Source of the DNA: an uncultured Megasphaera sp.
Lineage (GTDB): Bacteria > Bacillota > Negativicutes > Veillonellales > Megasphaeraceae
Reading direction: 5' to 3'
DNA: 64,000 nt
Assembly: GCF_900539295.1 (NCBI RefSeq)
Contig: NZ_UQBH01000002.1
Location: 62,001 to 126,000 of the forward strand
Under the pieces are notes generated by a model. It was given only the letters and a program-made list of their open reading frames with translations, had not been told where the DNA came from and did not search any database. Below, in pieces: positions 1-9,337 of the stretch; position 1 is the first letter of the stretch, and each line of letters starts with the position of its first letter. Both the position numbers and the translations under genes were made by a program.

Positions 1-17
1 AAGTAAAAAGCTATAGA

Positions 18-51
18 GGGGGACTGTCCGATGAAGGCAGTCCCTTTATTT
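18..51 (+). terminator. Intrinsic terminator of an upstream gene outside the window
   Basis: A hairpin with arms GGGACTG (20-26) and CAGTCCC (38-44) is followed by a T-rich tract. It ends a transcript that enters from the left. Its sequence resembles the terminators after argH and lptF. Confidence 0.75.
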
Positions 52-56
52 GTAGT

Positions 57-101
57 TTTACGGTAATTTTACAGCCGATTTTCTCGCGATTAGGTTATAA
101 T
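57..101 (+). promoter_or_regulatory. Candidate PhoP box and promoter of the phoP-phoR operon
   Basis: TTTACG (57-62) and TTTACA (68-73) form a direct repeat with an 11-bp period, as in Firmicute PhoP boxes (TT-A-CA-like hexamers about 5 bp apart). A perfect -10 TATAAT lies at 96-101. The expected -35 position (73-78) has no consensus, which fits a promoter activated by PhoP bound just upstream. Autoregulation is inferred. Confidence 0.5.
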
Positions 102-146
102 AAATATAAAATAGCCTTATAGTATTTATGAAAGGAATGTGTTCCT

Positions 147-830
147 ATGCCTTTGATTTACTGTGTGGAAGATGATGAAAATATCCGTGAGCTCGTCGGT
201 TATGCCCTGCGCAGTCAGGATTTCGAAGTAGAGACCTTTGCTGACAGTCGGGAGTTTTGGCCGGCCTTAGAAAATAGGATGCCTGCGCTCCTCTTGCTGG
301 ATATCATGATGCCCGGTGAAAGCGGCAACGATATTCTCGACAAGCTGCATAAATCACCGCAGTACAAGTCGCTGCCGGTCATCATGCTGACGGCCAAGAC
401 CAGCGAATACGATATCGTTAAGGGCCTTGACAGCGGTGCCGATGATTACGTCTGCAAACCTTTTGGAATCGTCGAACTCATTTCACGTATCCGCGCCGTC
501 CTGCGCCGGTCGACGCGGCAGAGTACGGAAACCAATGTTTACACCTACGGTTTGGTGACCTTGGACCAAGAAAAGCACACTGTCTCCGTCGACGGCAAGC
601 CCTGTCATCTGACGGTCAAGGAATTTGAACTCCTGCGCTACTTATTAGTCAATACGGACATCGTCCTCAAGCGTGAACAGATCATGGAAGCCGTTTGGGG
701 CTTTACCTATGAAGGTGAAAGCCGGACCATCGATATGCATATCAAGAGTCTGCGTCAGAAGCTCGGTGACGGCGGCAAGATCATCCATACCGTCCGCGGC
801 GTAGGCTATGTCATCGGAGGCGGCCTATGA
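147..830 (+). CDS. phoP: Phosphate-regulon response regulator PhoP/PhoB (OmpR family)
   Basis: 227 aa. An N-terminal receiver domain (about 1-118) has the acidic pocket at D9-D10, phospho-acceptor D52 in LLLDIMMP and the conserved lysine in the CKPFG motif. A winged-helix DNA-binding domain of OmpR type follows (about 130-225, ending TVRGVGYVI). A ribosome binding site AAAGGAA precedes the ATG. The stop overlaps the next gene's start by 4 bp (ATGA), so it is translationally coupled to the kinase. The pst operon follows directly, so the cognate signal is very probably phosphate starvation. Firmicutes call this PhoP, proteobacteria PhoB. Confidence 0.92.
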   Translation: MPLIYCVEDDENIRELVGYALRSQDFEVETFADSREFWPALENRMPALLLLDIMMPGESGNDILDKLHKSPQYKSLPVIMLTAKTSEYDIVKGLDSGADDYVCKPFGIVELISRIRAVLRRSTRQSTETNVYTYGLVTLDQEKHTVSVDGKPCHLTVKEFELLRYLLVNTDIVLKREQIMEAVWGFTYEGESRTIDMHIKSLRQKLGDGGKIIHTVRGVGYVIGGGL

Positions 831-2527
831 AGCGTAAGGTCTATGTCAGCCTGCTGGTCATGGGGCTGGCCTGTATGGCCGTCACGCTGCTTATATCGAC
901 TTGGTTTTTTTGGAACTCTACACAACGCCAGATTCAGCAGGAATTAGAAATGACGATGAACGTCGTCGAGACGACGATTGAAGAAGGTAATGATACGACG
1001 CTGTACTTGCAGAAAATGGGCTTTCATAATAATGACGGCCTGCGTATCACTTGGATCAGTACGTACGGCGTCGTCCTCTTTGAATCAGATTATGATAAGG
1101 GCGTTATGGAAAATCATTTAGAACGTCCTGAAGTAAGAGCGGCTATTGCCAATGGGGAAGGCATGGCTGTCCGCGATTCACAAACCGTTTCCAAAGCCCT
1201 GTATTACTATGCCAAGCGATTGCCTGACGGGACTATTTTGAGGGTCAGTCTGGAACGGGATACCTTTTACGCCCATTTCCTGAACCTCCTTCCCTGGACG
1301 CTGCTCCTCTTGGGTCTGTCGGCCCTGGCCTGCGTTAGAGCGTCGCGGATTCTGACGGCGAGTCTCCTCAGCCCTCTGCGCCAGACGGCGCTCTTCATTC
1401 GGCAAATCAATGACGTCAATGTCAAGATGACCGAGCCGCCGCCTGTCGATCATGAGCTGCAGCCCTTGGTCGATAAGATTTTCTTTCAAAGTCAGACCAT
1501 TACCGACAACCTGCGAAGTTTGGAGCAGCAGCGCAATATGATGCGCCTCATCATGGAAAACCTTCAAGAAGGCGTTATCCTGACCGATAAGACTTACGGC
1601 ATCGTCGGTCTCAATCTCAGGGCGGCTCATTTTCTGGGAGCTGATAATACCCAGGCCCTGCTGCAGCGCAGTCTGAAAGAACTCGTTCCCGATGCGCCGT
1701 GGAGTCATTTGCAGCACTTAGAAAGGGTCTGTGAAGAAAAACTGACTCGGGCGGACCGCCTCTATCTGATGACCATACAGCCGGTCTATAAAGATGAAGA
1801 TTTTTATGGGATGCTGTTTATCGTCGATGACGTGACGGAACAGGAACGGCGGGAACAGCTGCGGCGGGAATTTACGTCGAACGTATCCCATGAGTTAAAG
1901 ACGCCCCTCACGTCGATCAGTGGTTTTGCCGAAGTCTTATCGACAGGTATCTGTAATAATAAAGATGATATCGTCCATTTTGGGACCCTCATTCGTAAAG
2001 AAGCCCTGCGCCTCCTGCAGATGATCGAAGAAATCATGCACCTGGCCCGCATCGAAGACGGGAAACGTCAGCTTAATATGGAAGACGTAAATCTTCGTGA
2101 CCTCATCCAGGAAATTGTAGAATTCATGGAACCGGTCCTGATGGAAAAGAAGGTTACCATCCACTGTACGATGGATGATACGACGGTCCTTGCCGACCGC
2201 GGCCTGTGTCGGGAGCTCATCATGAACCTCCTCGACAATGCCGTAAAGTACAACCGTCCCGGCGGTCATGTCTACGTCGATGTCCGTCATGAAGGACACC
2301 GAGCCTTTTTGGTCGTCCGCGATACGGGTATCGGCATTCCGGAAGACAAGCAGAAACGCGTTTTCGAACGCTTTTACCGTGCCGACTCCAGCCGTTCCCA
2401 GAAAATCAAGGGCACCGGCCTCGGCCTTGCTATCGTCAAACACATTGTCGAACAGCATCACGGCACGATTGCATTGAAAAGTAAAGAAAATGAAGGAACA
2501 GAAATCACCATTACTTTCCAGGCCTGA
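827..2527 (+). CDS. phoR: Phosphate-regulon sensor histidine kinase PhoR
   Basis: 566 aa membrane kinase. A first transmembrane helix (about 7-29) and a second (about 153-171) bracket an extracytoplasmic domain of about 120 residues. HAMP-like and PAS segments (about 235-340) follow, then HisKA with the phospho-accepting His355 in SNVSHELKTP and a HATPase domain with N box (LLDNAVKYN), G1 (DTGIGIPE), F box (FERFYR) and G2 (GTGLGLAI). The two-helix plus PAS layout is that of Firmicute PhoR. It overlaps phoP by 4 bp. The end of the coding region forms one arm of a terminator hairpin. Confidence 0.92.
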   Translation: MKRKVYVSLLVMGLACMAVTLLISTWFFWNSTQRQIQQELEMTMNVVETTIEEGNDTTLYLQKMGFHNNDGLRITWISTYGVVLFESDYDKGVMENHLERPEVRAAIANGEGMAVRDSQTVSKALYYYAKRLPDGTILRVSLERDTFYAHFLNLLPWTLLLLGLSALACVRASRILTASLLSPLRQTALFIRQINDVNVKMTEPPPVDHELQPLVDKIFFQSQTITDNLRSLEQQRNMMRLIMENLQEGVILTDKTYGIVGLNLRAAHFLGADNTQALLQRSLKELVPDAPWSHLQHLERVCEEKLTRADRLYLMTIQPVYKDEDFYGMLFIVDDVTEQERREQLRREFTSNVSHELKTPLTSISGFAEVLSTGICNNKDDIVHFGTLIRKEALRLLQMIEEIMHLARIEDGKRQLNMEDVNLRDLIQEIVEFMEPVLMEKKVTIHCTMDDTTVLADRGLCRELIMNLLDNAVKYNRPGGHVYVDVRHEGHRAFLVVRDTGIGIPEDKQKRVFERFYRADSSRSQKIKGTGLGLAIVKHIVEQHHGTIALKSKENEGTEITITFQA

Positions 2528-2557
2528 TCAGGTCTGGCAGGTAGTGGTGATTTTTTT
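2504..2557 (+). terminator. Intrinsic terminator straddling the phoR stop codon
   Basis: An 11-bp stem with one wobble pair (2504-2514 with 2541-2551) encloses the phoR stop codon at 2525-2527 and a smaller inner stem, and is followed by a run of T. It separates phoPR transcription from the pst operon. Confidence 0.65.
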
Positions 2558-2592
2558 ACAATATTTTACATTGCATACATCCAAACCTTACA
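2555..2592 (+). promoter_or_regulatory. Candidate PhoP boxes upstream of pstS
   Basis: TTTACA at 2555-2560 and again at 2565-2570, then ATACAT (2575-2580) and TTACAT (2588-2593), give a phased array of PhoP-box-like hexamers at intervals of about 10 bp. A weak -10 (TAGGAT, 2602-2607) lies downstream with no good -35. This suggests the pst operon is PhoP-activated; the call rests on sequence resemblance only. Confidence 0.45.
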
Positions 2593-2670
2593 TCCTGTTG
2601 ATAGGATAAGACTGTATTCAGAATCAGGAACATCTTTCAGATTCTTTTATTTAAAGGAGAGGATTTTGTT

Positions 2671-3552
2671 ATGAAGTTGAAAAAATTAGTTCTCATCGCT
2701 TTGGCAGCTACTATGGCTATTGGCGTTGCTGGTTGTGGAAGTCAGCAGCAGAGCAGTGATTCGTCAAAACAAGCGAGCGTTTCCGGAAGTATTACTGGCT
2801 CTGGTTCTTCGGCCTTGCTGCCTTTAGTTAAAGACGCAGCTGAAAAATTCAAGGCAGCGAACAAAGATGTTACCATTACCCTCAATGCCGGCGGTTCCGG
2901 TACGGGTCTGAAACAGGTTTCTGATGGTTCTGTTGATATGGGTAACTCCGACGTACCGGCTGAAACGAAACTCGATAAAGAAAAAGCCGACAAACTCGAA
3001 GACCATAAAGTTGCTGTTATGACCGTTGCTACGATCATCAACAAAGATGTAGGCGTTAAAAACTTGACGCGTCAGCAGCTGCAGGACATCTTCACGGCTA
3101 AAGTTACGAACTGGAAAGACGTTGGCGGTCAGGACATGCCGATCGTTTTGGTAACGCGTCCGAAGACCTCCGGTACACGTGCACTCTTCCAGAAATATGC
3201 TATCAACGGTGCTGAAGAAGCCGACAACAAATCCCTTGAAACGGATAACTCCGGCATTCTGATTCAGAGCGTTTCTCAGAACCCCGGTGCTATCGGCTAT
3301 GTCGCTTTGCCGTACTTGCTGAACAATGATTCCGTCGGCGTCGTTTCCATCGATGGCGTAGAACCTACTTTGGAAAATACTTACAACGGTAAATACAGCG
3401 TATGGGGCTACGAACATATCTACACGAGCAAAGAACCGAAAGCTGCTGTTAAAGCCTTCATCGAATACATCATGGGTGACGAATACGGTAAACGTATCGA
3501 AGAACTCGGCTACGGTGTAAGCTCGAAGATGCAGACGAAAGAAGTTCATTAA
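2671..3552 (+). CDS. pstS: Phosphate ABC transporter substrate-binding lipoprotein PstS
   Basis: 293 aa. A lipoprotein signal peptide has lipobox VAGC with the lipidated Cys22, followed by a Ser/Gln-rich linker. The mature part is a type 2 periplasmic binding protein of the PstS family: SGSSALLPL near the start and RPKTSGTRALF match the phosphate-contacting loops of PstS. A strong AAAGGAGAGG ribosome binding site precedes the ATG. It is the first gene of pstSCAB-phoU and captures inorganic phosphate at the outer face of the inner membrane. Confidence 0.94.
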   Translation: MKLKKLVLIALAATMAIGVAGCGSQQQSSDSSKQASVSGSITGSGSSALLPLVKDAAEKFKAANKDVTITLNAGGSGTGLKQVSDGSVDMGNSDVPAETKLDKEKADKLEDHKVAVMTVATIINKDVGVKNLTRQQLQDIFTAKVTNWKDVGGQDMPIVLVTRPKTSGTRALFQKYAINGAEEADNKSLETDNSGILIQSVSQNPGAIGYVALPYLLNNDSVGVVSIDGVEPTLENTYNGKYSVWGYEHIYTSKEPKAAVKAFIEYIMGDEYGKRIEELGYGVSSKMQTKEVH

Positions 3553-3569
3553 TTATTGGAGGAACGGGT

Positions 3570-4493
3570 ATGAATGCAATCGAAACGGTGGTCCAGAGAG
3601 CCCATCGTAACGAGAAAGCAGCCAAAACGTTCATCACCATTTGCGGCATCGGTATGGCACTGGTGCCGCTTCTCATTGGCGCTTTTCTCTTTGTTAAAGG
3701 TACAGATACGTTTTTCACTTTCGGCCACAGCGTGACGGAATTTCTCTTTTCCGGTCAATGGAAACCTAGTGACACGGCCGAAGGCGGCGGTCAAGTTGGG
3801 GCTGCTATGTTCTTGGCAGGTTCACTGGTTACGTGTCTGCTGGCGTTACTTATTTCCTTGCCCTTCAGCCTGGCCTCGTCAATCTATATGACTGAAATCG
3901 CGACGCCCCAGCGGCGCCGCCTGATTCAGCCGGCTATCGAATTATTTACGGGCATCCCCTCTGTTGTTTACGGCTTTGTCGGCATGACAGTCCTCATTCC
4001 GGCACTGCGTCAGCTGTTTCCCATGCCGTTCGGCTTTTCCGTATTAGCTGCAGGTATCGTCTTGGCCGTCATGATTTTCCCGACGATTACGACGATGTCC
4101 GCCGATGCTATGGCAGCCGTTCCCAAATCGTGGCGCGAAGCTTCTTACGGCCTCGGCGCGACTCGTTGGGAAACGATTGCTCACGTCGTTTTACCAGCTG
4201 CTAAAAGCGGTATTTTCACCGGCATTATCTTGGGCCTGGCCCGTGCTTTGGGCGAAGCCCTGGCCGTTGCCATGGTTATCGGTCAGATGAAAGTCTTCCC
4301 GACGTCCTTGTTCCTGCCGGCCAGCACGCTTACGACGGCTATCTCAGCGGATATGGGGGGCGCAATGGAAGGCGGCGAATACAATGCCGCACTGTGGACG
4401 ATGGCTTTGCTCTTGTTCTTGCTGTCGTTCCTGTTCATTTTTATTATCCACCAGATCAATGCCGCTTCCGAATTAAAAGGAGGACGGAGTTAA
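3570..4493 (+). CDS. pstC: Phosphate ABC transporter permease PstC
   Basis: 307 aa with about six transmembrane segments. It is a binding-protein-dependent permease with a cytoplasmic EAA-type loop near the middle (EASYGLGATRWETI) that docks on PstB. It pairs with PstA to form the channel for phosphate uptake. It lies 17 bp after pstS and ends one base before the pstA start. Gene order and length are normal for the family. Confidence 0.93.
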   Translation: MNAIETVVQRAHRNEKAAKTFITICGIGMALVPLLIGAFLFVKGTDTFFTFGHSVTEFLFSGQWKPSDTAEGGGQVGAAMFLAGSLVTCLLALLISLPFSLASSIYMTEIATPQRRRLIQPAIELFTGIPSVVYGFVGMTVLIPALRQLFPMPFGFSVLAAGIVLAVMIFPTITTMSADAMAAVPKSWREASYGLGATRWETIAHVVLPAAKSGIFTGIILGLARALGEALAVAMVIGQMKVFPTSLFLPASTLTTAISADMGGAMEGGEYNAALWTMALLLFLLSFLFIFIIHQINAASELKGGRS

Positions 4494-4494
4494 T

Positions 4495-5372
4495 ATGACA
4501 AGTATTGAAAACAAAAAAAGTAAAGATAAAATGATGACCGCACTTTTTACGTGCGGCGCAGCCTTTGCTGTCGTATTGCTGATTGCCTTCGTTCTTTACG
4601 TCGTCGTCAGCGGCGTAAGCGGCATGACACCGCAACTCTTATCCTTTACCGGTGCCGGCTTAGGAAACATGTTCTTTAATACGATTTATTTAGTCGTATT
4701 AGCCTTGGTTGCCAGTGCGATTATCGGTATTCCTGCCGGGATTTTCCTTGCTGAATACGCGAAAAAAGGCCGCATTACCCATTGGGTCCGCATGGCTGTT
4801 GAAACCTTGGCATCCCTGCCGTCTATCGTTGTCGGCTTGTTCGGCTACTTGGTCTTCATCGTCATGACCGGTTCCCAGTGGAACCTCATGGCCGGTGCTT
4901 TGGCCGTATCCATCCTGACCTTGCCCCTGGTTACGTCGGTTACAGAAGATGCCCTTCGCAACTTGCCGCCGAGCTACCGCAACGGCAGTTTGGGACTCGG
5001 CGCCTCCCATTGGCAGACCATTTGGCACGTTCTCTTGCCGGCTTGCTTCCCGCGCATCATGACCGGCCTCATCATGGCTGCCGGCCGCGGCTTTGGTGAA
5101 GCAGCTGCCTTGATGTTCACCGCCGGTATGTCGACGGATATCGACTGGAGCAACTGGGATATTACGACCAAGTCGAGTCCCCTTAACCCCTTCCGTCCCG
5201 GCGAAACCTTGGCCCTGCACATCTGGGCTCTGCGTACGGAAGCCCTTCATCCTGATGCAGCTCAACAGGCAGCGGCATCTTCGGCAATCCTGATGATCAT
5301 GGTCTTGGTCTTCAGCTTACTGGCACGCTATTTAAGCTATCGAATCGATAAGAAAATGGGAGGAAATAACTA

Positions 5373-5373
<1 letters not shown>
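4495..5373 (+). CDS. pstA: Phosphate ABC transporter permease PstA
   Basis: 292 aa, six predicted transmembrane helices. The EAA-like loop (NGSLGLGASHWQTIWHVLLP) is where the ATPase contacts the permease. It partners PstC in the membrane. An AAAGGAGG-type site at the end of pstC drives its translation, and its stop shares a base with the pstB start (TAATG), so the two are likely coupled. Confidence 0.93.
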
Positions 5374-6230
<857 letters not shown>

Positions 6231-6247
6231 GAGGAGGAAAGGGACTA

Positions 6248-6898
6248 ATGCTGGAAATTTATGAAAAAGAATTGGCCGAGCTGAAGCAGGATATGATCGG
6301 CTTGGGCATGAAAGTAGAACAGGCCGTAGAAAGCACATGGAAGGCCTTGGAACGCAAAGATGTCGAATTGGCTCAGCGTATCTTCGATGGCGACGATGCC
6401 ATCGATGAACTGGTCAAATCGTGCATGAAAAAAGACTTGACGATTAGTTTGATGCAAGGTCCCGTGGCGGCTGATTATCGGAGCTTGATGGCGACGCTGA
6501 AAATCCTCTCCGACTTAGAACGTATTGCCGATCATTGCGCTGATATCAGCCACTACGTCATCCACTTGAAACAGACTAACCATGACGTACCCTTGCCGGC
6601 AGGCGTAAAGGAAATGTACGGTGTCATGTCCTCTATGGTCAGTGACGTCATCGACTTCTATAAAGAACGGGGCACGTCGTCACAGGCCGAATTCATGCGC
6701 GACAAAGACGATATCGTCGACCAGGCTTTCAACAATCTCATGGTTGATTTGTCGGCTGAAATGACCAAACATCCGGAAAACTCCAAGGACTACATCGATT
6801 TGGTCCTGGTTATCAAGTACATCGAACGAATGGCTGACCATGCAAACAACATTGCTGAATGGCTCATCTATCGCGATACGAATGAAATTCGGATCTAA
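6248..6898 (+). CDS. phoU: Phosphate signalling regulator PhoU
   Basis: 216 aa, all-helical, with two PhoU repeats each holding a metal-binding motif of the E/D-xxx-D type (SDLERIADHCADI and IKYIERMADHANNI). PhoU links the Pst transporter to PhoR, keeping the kinase silent when phosphate is plentiful. A GAGGAGGAAAGG site precedes the ATG, 17 bp after pstB. It is the last gene of the operon, which ends at a perfect 17-bp inverted repeat. Confidence 0.93.
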   Translation: MLEIYEKELAELKQDMIGLGMKVEQAVESTWKALERKDVELAQRIFDGDDAIDELVKSCMKKDLTISLMQGPVAADYRSLMATLKILSDLERIADHCADISHYVIHLKQTNHDVPLPAGVKEMYGVMSSMVSDVIDFYKERGTSSQAEFMRDKDDIVDQAFNNLMVDLSAEMTKHPENSKDYIDLVLVIKYIERMADHANNIAEWLIYRDTNEIRI

Positions 6899-6920
6899 GT
6901 GATAGGAATTCTGATAAGTA

Positions 6921-6968
6921 CAAAGCCCTATAAGTTATGCTCGGCGTAACTTATAGGGCTTTGTTTCT
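6921..6968 (+). terminator. Terminator of the pst-phoU operon (perfect 17-bp hairpin)
   Basis: The 17-base arms 6921-6937 and 6947-6963 are perfectly complementary around a 9-nt loop (TGCTCGGCG). The descending arm ends in CTTTG followed by TTTCTG, a modest U tract. It is most simply an intrinsic terminator, although its unusual length and the structured DNA that follows leave room for a regulatory role. Confidence 0.6.
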
Positions 6969-6975
6969 GTAAAAA

Positions 6976-7215
6976 AACGTACGAGTCTTGGGCAGCGGCA
7001 AGGGGAATTACGGGACTCTTCCGAGATGGAGAGGAATCGACACCGTAAAGGGGAGACGGTGTCGGGCGAAAGCCTGCAGGCATATTCCCAAGATTTTCGT
7101 GTTTCGAGGAGGCTTTGAAAGGGCGAAGCAATTCAGGAGCCCTCTTTCTCCAGGTACGGCTTTGATGACTTGTGTGTATCAGGCTGCCTGCCGCCTGATA
7201 CAGGGGGGCAATGTT
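6976..7215 (+). ncRNA. Candidate structured non-coding RNA, class unassigned (possibly raiA-motif-like)
   Basis: No credible protein is encoded here, but the DNA holds a nested set of stems. An 8-bp closing stem pairs 6985-6992 with 7087-7094. Inside it are 7016-7021 with 7028-7033, a perfect 9-bp hairpin 7038-7046 with 7056-7064, and a GGC-GAAA-GCC tetraloop hairpin (7065-7074). Downstream a perfect 9-bp hairpin joins 7176-7184 with 7193-7201. GGAATTACGG and GGAATCGACA segments look like conserved RNA loops. Orientation is taken as plus because the GNRA loop reads correctly that way. It is not RNase P, tmRNA or SRP RNA by their hallmark sequences. Size and multibranch form recall the Firmicute raiA motif, but I cannot confirm that. 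No clear promoter was found. Confidence 0.5.
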
Positions 7216-7272
7216 GGGGTGGTTAAGGGGCTGTAAACTTTTGCTGAGAGGCTTTTAGGGCTGTTTAGAACG

Positions 7273-7306
7273 AAAAAAACGCAGCCCCGAATGGGAGCTG
7301 CGTTTT
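7273..7306. terminator. Bidirectional terminator between the RNA-like region and yitT
   Basis: The arms ACGCAGC (7279-7285) and GCTGCGT (7297-7303) are flanked by seven A on the left and four T on the right. On the minus strand it gives a long U tract and ends the yitT transcript; on the plus strand it would end anything transcribed from the structured region. Confidence 0.75.
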
Positions 7307-7318
7307 GATGTCTCGAAA

Positions 7319-8275
7319 TTAATATTCCGGAGGCATATTCTTTTGGGTATGGGGCATGGAGAGAGCATCGCCCGGATATTGATGATATTTGACCGGCGAT
7401 GATGTGAAACCCCGGCCGACGACTTCCGAGGCGTCGCTGATGATCATGAAGGCTTGAGGATCGAGTTTGTTGACGATTTCTTTGACTTTTGCCACTTCCG
7501 TCAGTTTGATGACGGCGTAGATGACTCGCTTGTCCTGCATGGTGTAGGCCCCCTGGCCGTGGATATAGGTGGCGCCATGGCCGATGTAGCGCATGAGAAC
7601 CTGGGCGATAGGCGTCGAACGGTTGGAGATGATGAGGACGCTCTTTCTCTGTTTGAGGCCGAGGACGACCTTATTGGTAATGAAGGCGGCGATATAAATG
7701 GCGACGAAGGTCAGGACTGCCCGTTCCAGGGAGAACATGTAAGCCGCTGCCGACAGGATTACTAAGTTGAGGATCATCGTGACCGTGCCCATTTCCAGGG
7801 AATAGTATTTCTTGACGATGGCGCCGATGACGTCGAGGCCGCCGCTGTTGCCGTTGTATTTATAGATGATGCCAAAGCCGATACCCGACAGGATGCCGCC
7901 GGTAATGGATGAGAGCATGGGATCATCCATGATCTTCCACGTCGATAGGAAGGCCGTGGCGTCAGCCAACACCGAAAGCATGATGGTGCCGACGATGCTT
8001 AGTAAGGTGTACCGCCGTCCCATGAATTTATAGCAGGCAATCATGATCGGGATGTTGAGGATGAAGATCCCGGTCCCGACGGGAAGGCCTGTGGCGAAAT
8101 AAACCATGATGGCTGCGCCGCTGATGCCGCTGCTCAATAAGTGGAAGGGAATGAAGAAGGCGTTCATCCCGATGACGACGACCAGGCTTCCGACAAAGGA
8201 GGCAATGTAAGGAACCGCTAATTCCCAAAGGGTCTGGGCTGGTAATAAGTTCTGAGCCGGTAATAAGTTTTTCAT
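7319..8275 (-). CDS. YitT family membrane protein (DUF161 and DUF2179)
   Basis: 318 aa. The N-terminal two thirds carry about five to six hydrophobic helices of the YitT type (for example GSLVVVIGMNAFFIPF), and the C-terminal third is a soluble DUF2179 domain. The function of YitT proteins is not established; they are common integral membrane proteins of Firmicutes. A short in-frame duplication is visible at the N-terminus, where NLLPAQ occurs twice in a row. It is transcribed divergently from ispE. A second YitT protein lies at 35492-36328. Confidence 0.85.
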   Translation of the reverse strand: MKNLLPAQNLLPAQTLWELAVPYIASFVGSLVVVIGMNAFFIPFHLLSSGISGAAIMVYFATGLPVGTGIFILNIPIMIACYKFMGRRYTLLSIVGTIMLSVLADATAFLSTWKIMDDPMLSSITGGILSGIGFGIIYKYNGNSGGLDVIGAIVKKYYSLEMGTVTMILNLVILSAAAYMFSLERAVLTFVAIYIAAFITNKVVLGLKQRKSVLIISNRSTPIAQVLMRYIGHGATYIHGQGAYTMQDKRVIYAVIKLTEVAKVKEIVNKLDPQAFMIISDASEVVGRGFTSSPVKYHQYPGDALSMPHTQKNMPPEY

Positions 8276-8302
8276 AATTTTTCCCCCAGTTCGAATGAAG
8301 AA

Positions 8303-8331
8303 TTGTAAAGCAAAGGAAAAAACGGTATAAT
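8303..8331 (+). promoter_or_regulatory. Promoter of ispE
   Basis: TTGTAA (8303-8308), a 17-bp spacer and a perfect TATAAT (8326-8331). It would give a leader of about 130 nt before ispE. Confidence 0.6.
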
Positions 8332-8404
8332 CATGATAGCATAATGAAGATTCTGTGCATTCGTACAGGATGCTGTGAAGGCAGTAAATCCCTGCTTTTG
8401 TCTC

Positions 8405-8432
8405 ATTATAACATAGGAAAATTTTTAATCAA
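8405..8432 (-). promoter_or_regulatory. Promoter of the minus-strand yitT gene
   Basis: On the minus strand TTGATT (8427-8432), a 16-bp spacer and TATAAT (8405-8410) face the yitT start. It overlaps the ispE leader, so the two divergent transcripts would be antisense over about 70 bp. Confidence 0.5.
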
Positions 8433-8467
8433 TAAGGCAGTGCACATTTTATACATGGAGTGACAGT

Positions 8468-9316
8468 ATGACTGAAATAGTAGAAACCGGATATGGAAAA
8501 ATTAACTTGGCGTTGGCCATTACAGGCGTTCGAGAGGATGGTTATCACAATATCGATACGATCTTCCAATCCATCGGCCTCTGTGATAGGGTAACGCTGA
8601 AGGAAGCGGAGGAATTTCAGTTAACCTGTTCGGCTGCATCGCTGCCTTGTGATGAGACCAACTTGGCCTACCGAGCCTGGAAGGCACTGTGTCCGTATAA
8701 AAAGGACAATCACGGCGTGGCCATCCATATTGAAAAACAGATTCCCATTGCAGCCGGCCTTGCCGGCGGCAGTACAGATTGTGCCGCTGTCCTGCGCGGG
8801 TTGAATCGCCTGTGGAATCTCTCTTTATCACAGCAGGAATTGTGCCGCATCGGGGCCAAGCTCGGTGCCGATGTGCCCTTTTGTATTTGCGGCGGTACCA
8901 TGCGCGGCACCGGAATCGGCGAACAGCTTCGCCCATTGACGCCCCTTCCGGCGTGGCCGGTGGCTTTGGTTCATCCTCGGGTCGCCGTAGAGACGAAACG
9001 AGCCTATGCTCTTTTTGACGGTAAAAAAGCGACGGCTGCCATCGATGTCGATGCCGTCGAAGAGGCTGTCGAAAAGGGGAATTTCGACTCCTTGACGGCC
9101 GCCATGGGAAATACCTTTGAAGAATTAGTGATGCCCGATGTGCCTCAAGTGGCTCAGTGTCGGAAGCGCCTTGCTTCTCTTGGCCTGACGCCGCTCATGG
9201 CCGGCAGCGGACCGACGGTGTTTGCCTTAGTTCCGCCGGAACGGGAAGAAGAAGTACGTCGCCAAGTGATGACTTGGACCGATGTCGATACGTATATGAC
9301 CACTGTAGTGAAATGA
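8468..9316 (+). CDS. ispE: 4-diphosphocytidyl-2-C-methyl-D-erythritol kinase IspE
   Basis: 282 aa GHMP kinase of the MEP isoprenoid pathway, phosphorylating CDP-methylerythritol at the 2-position. Visible motifs are the N-terminal YGKINLAL, the ATP-binding glycine loop IPIAAGLAGGSTDCA and the C-terminal MAGSGPTVFAL loop. Length is typical. A GGAGTGA site precedes the ATG. The GntR regulator gene follows 21 bp downstream without a clear terminator, so the two may be co-transcribed. Confidence 0.95.
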   Translation: MTEIVETGYGKINLALAITGVREDGYHNIDTIFQSIGLCDRVTLKEAEEFQLTCSAASLPCDETNLAYRAWKALCPYKKDNHGVAIHIEKQIPIAAGLAGGSTDCAAVLRGLNRLWNLSLSQQELCRIGAKLGADVPFCICGGTMRGTGIGEQLRPLTPLPAWPVALVHPRVAVETKRAYALFDGKKATAAIDVDAVEEAVEKGNFDSLTAAMGNTFEELVMPDVPQVAQCRKRLASLGLTPLMAGSGPTVFALVPPEREEEVRRQVMTWTDVDTYMTTVVK

Positions 9317-9337
9317 TGGGACGGTGAATGATACCCG

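Noticed and set aside
6988..7236. 82-codon open frame on the plus strand
   Set aside because: It is Arg/Gly-rich without domain features, has no ribosome site, and lies across perfect stems, so the region reads as RNA, not protein.
7319..8275. Possibility that the two YitT genes are a recent duplication
   Set aside because: The proteins differ at most positions and in length; they share only family-level motifs.
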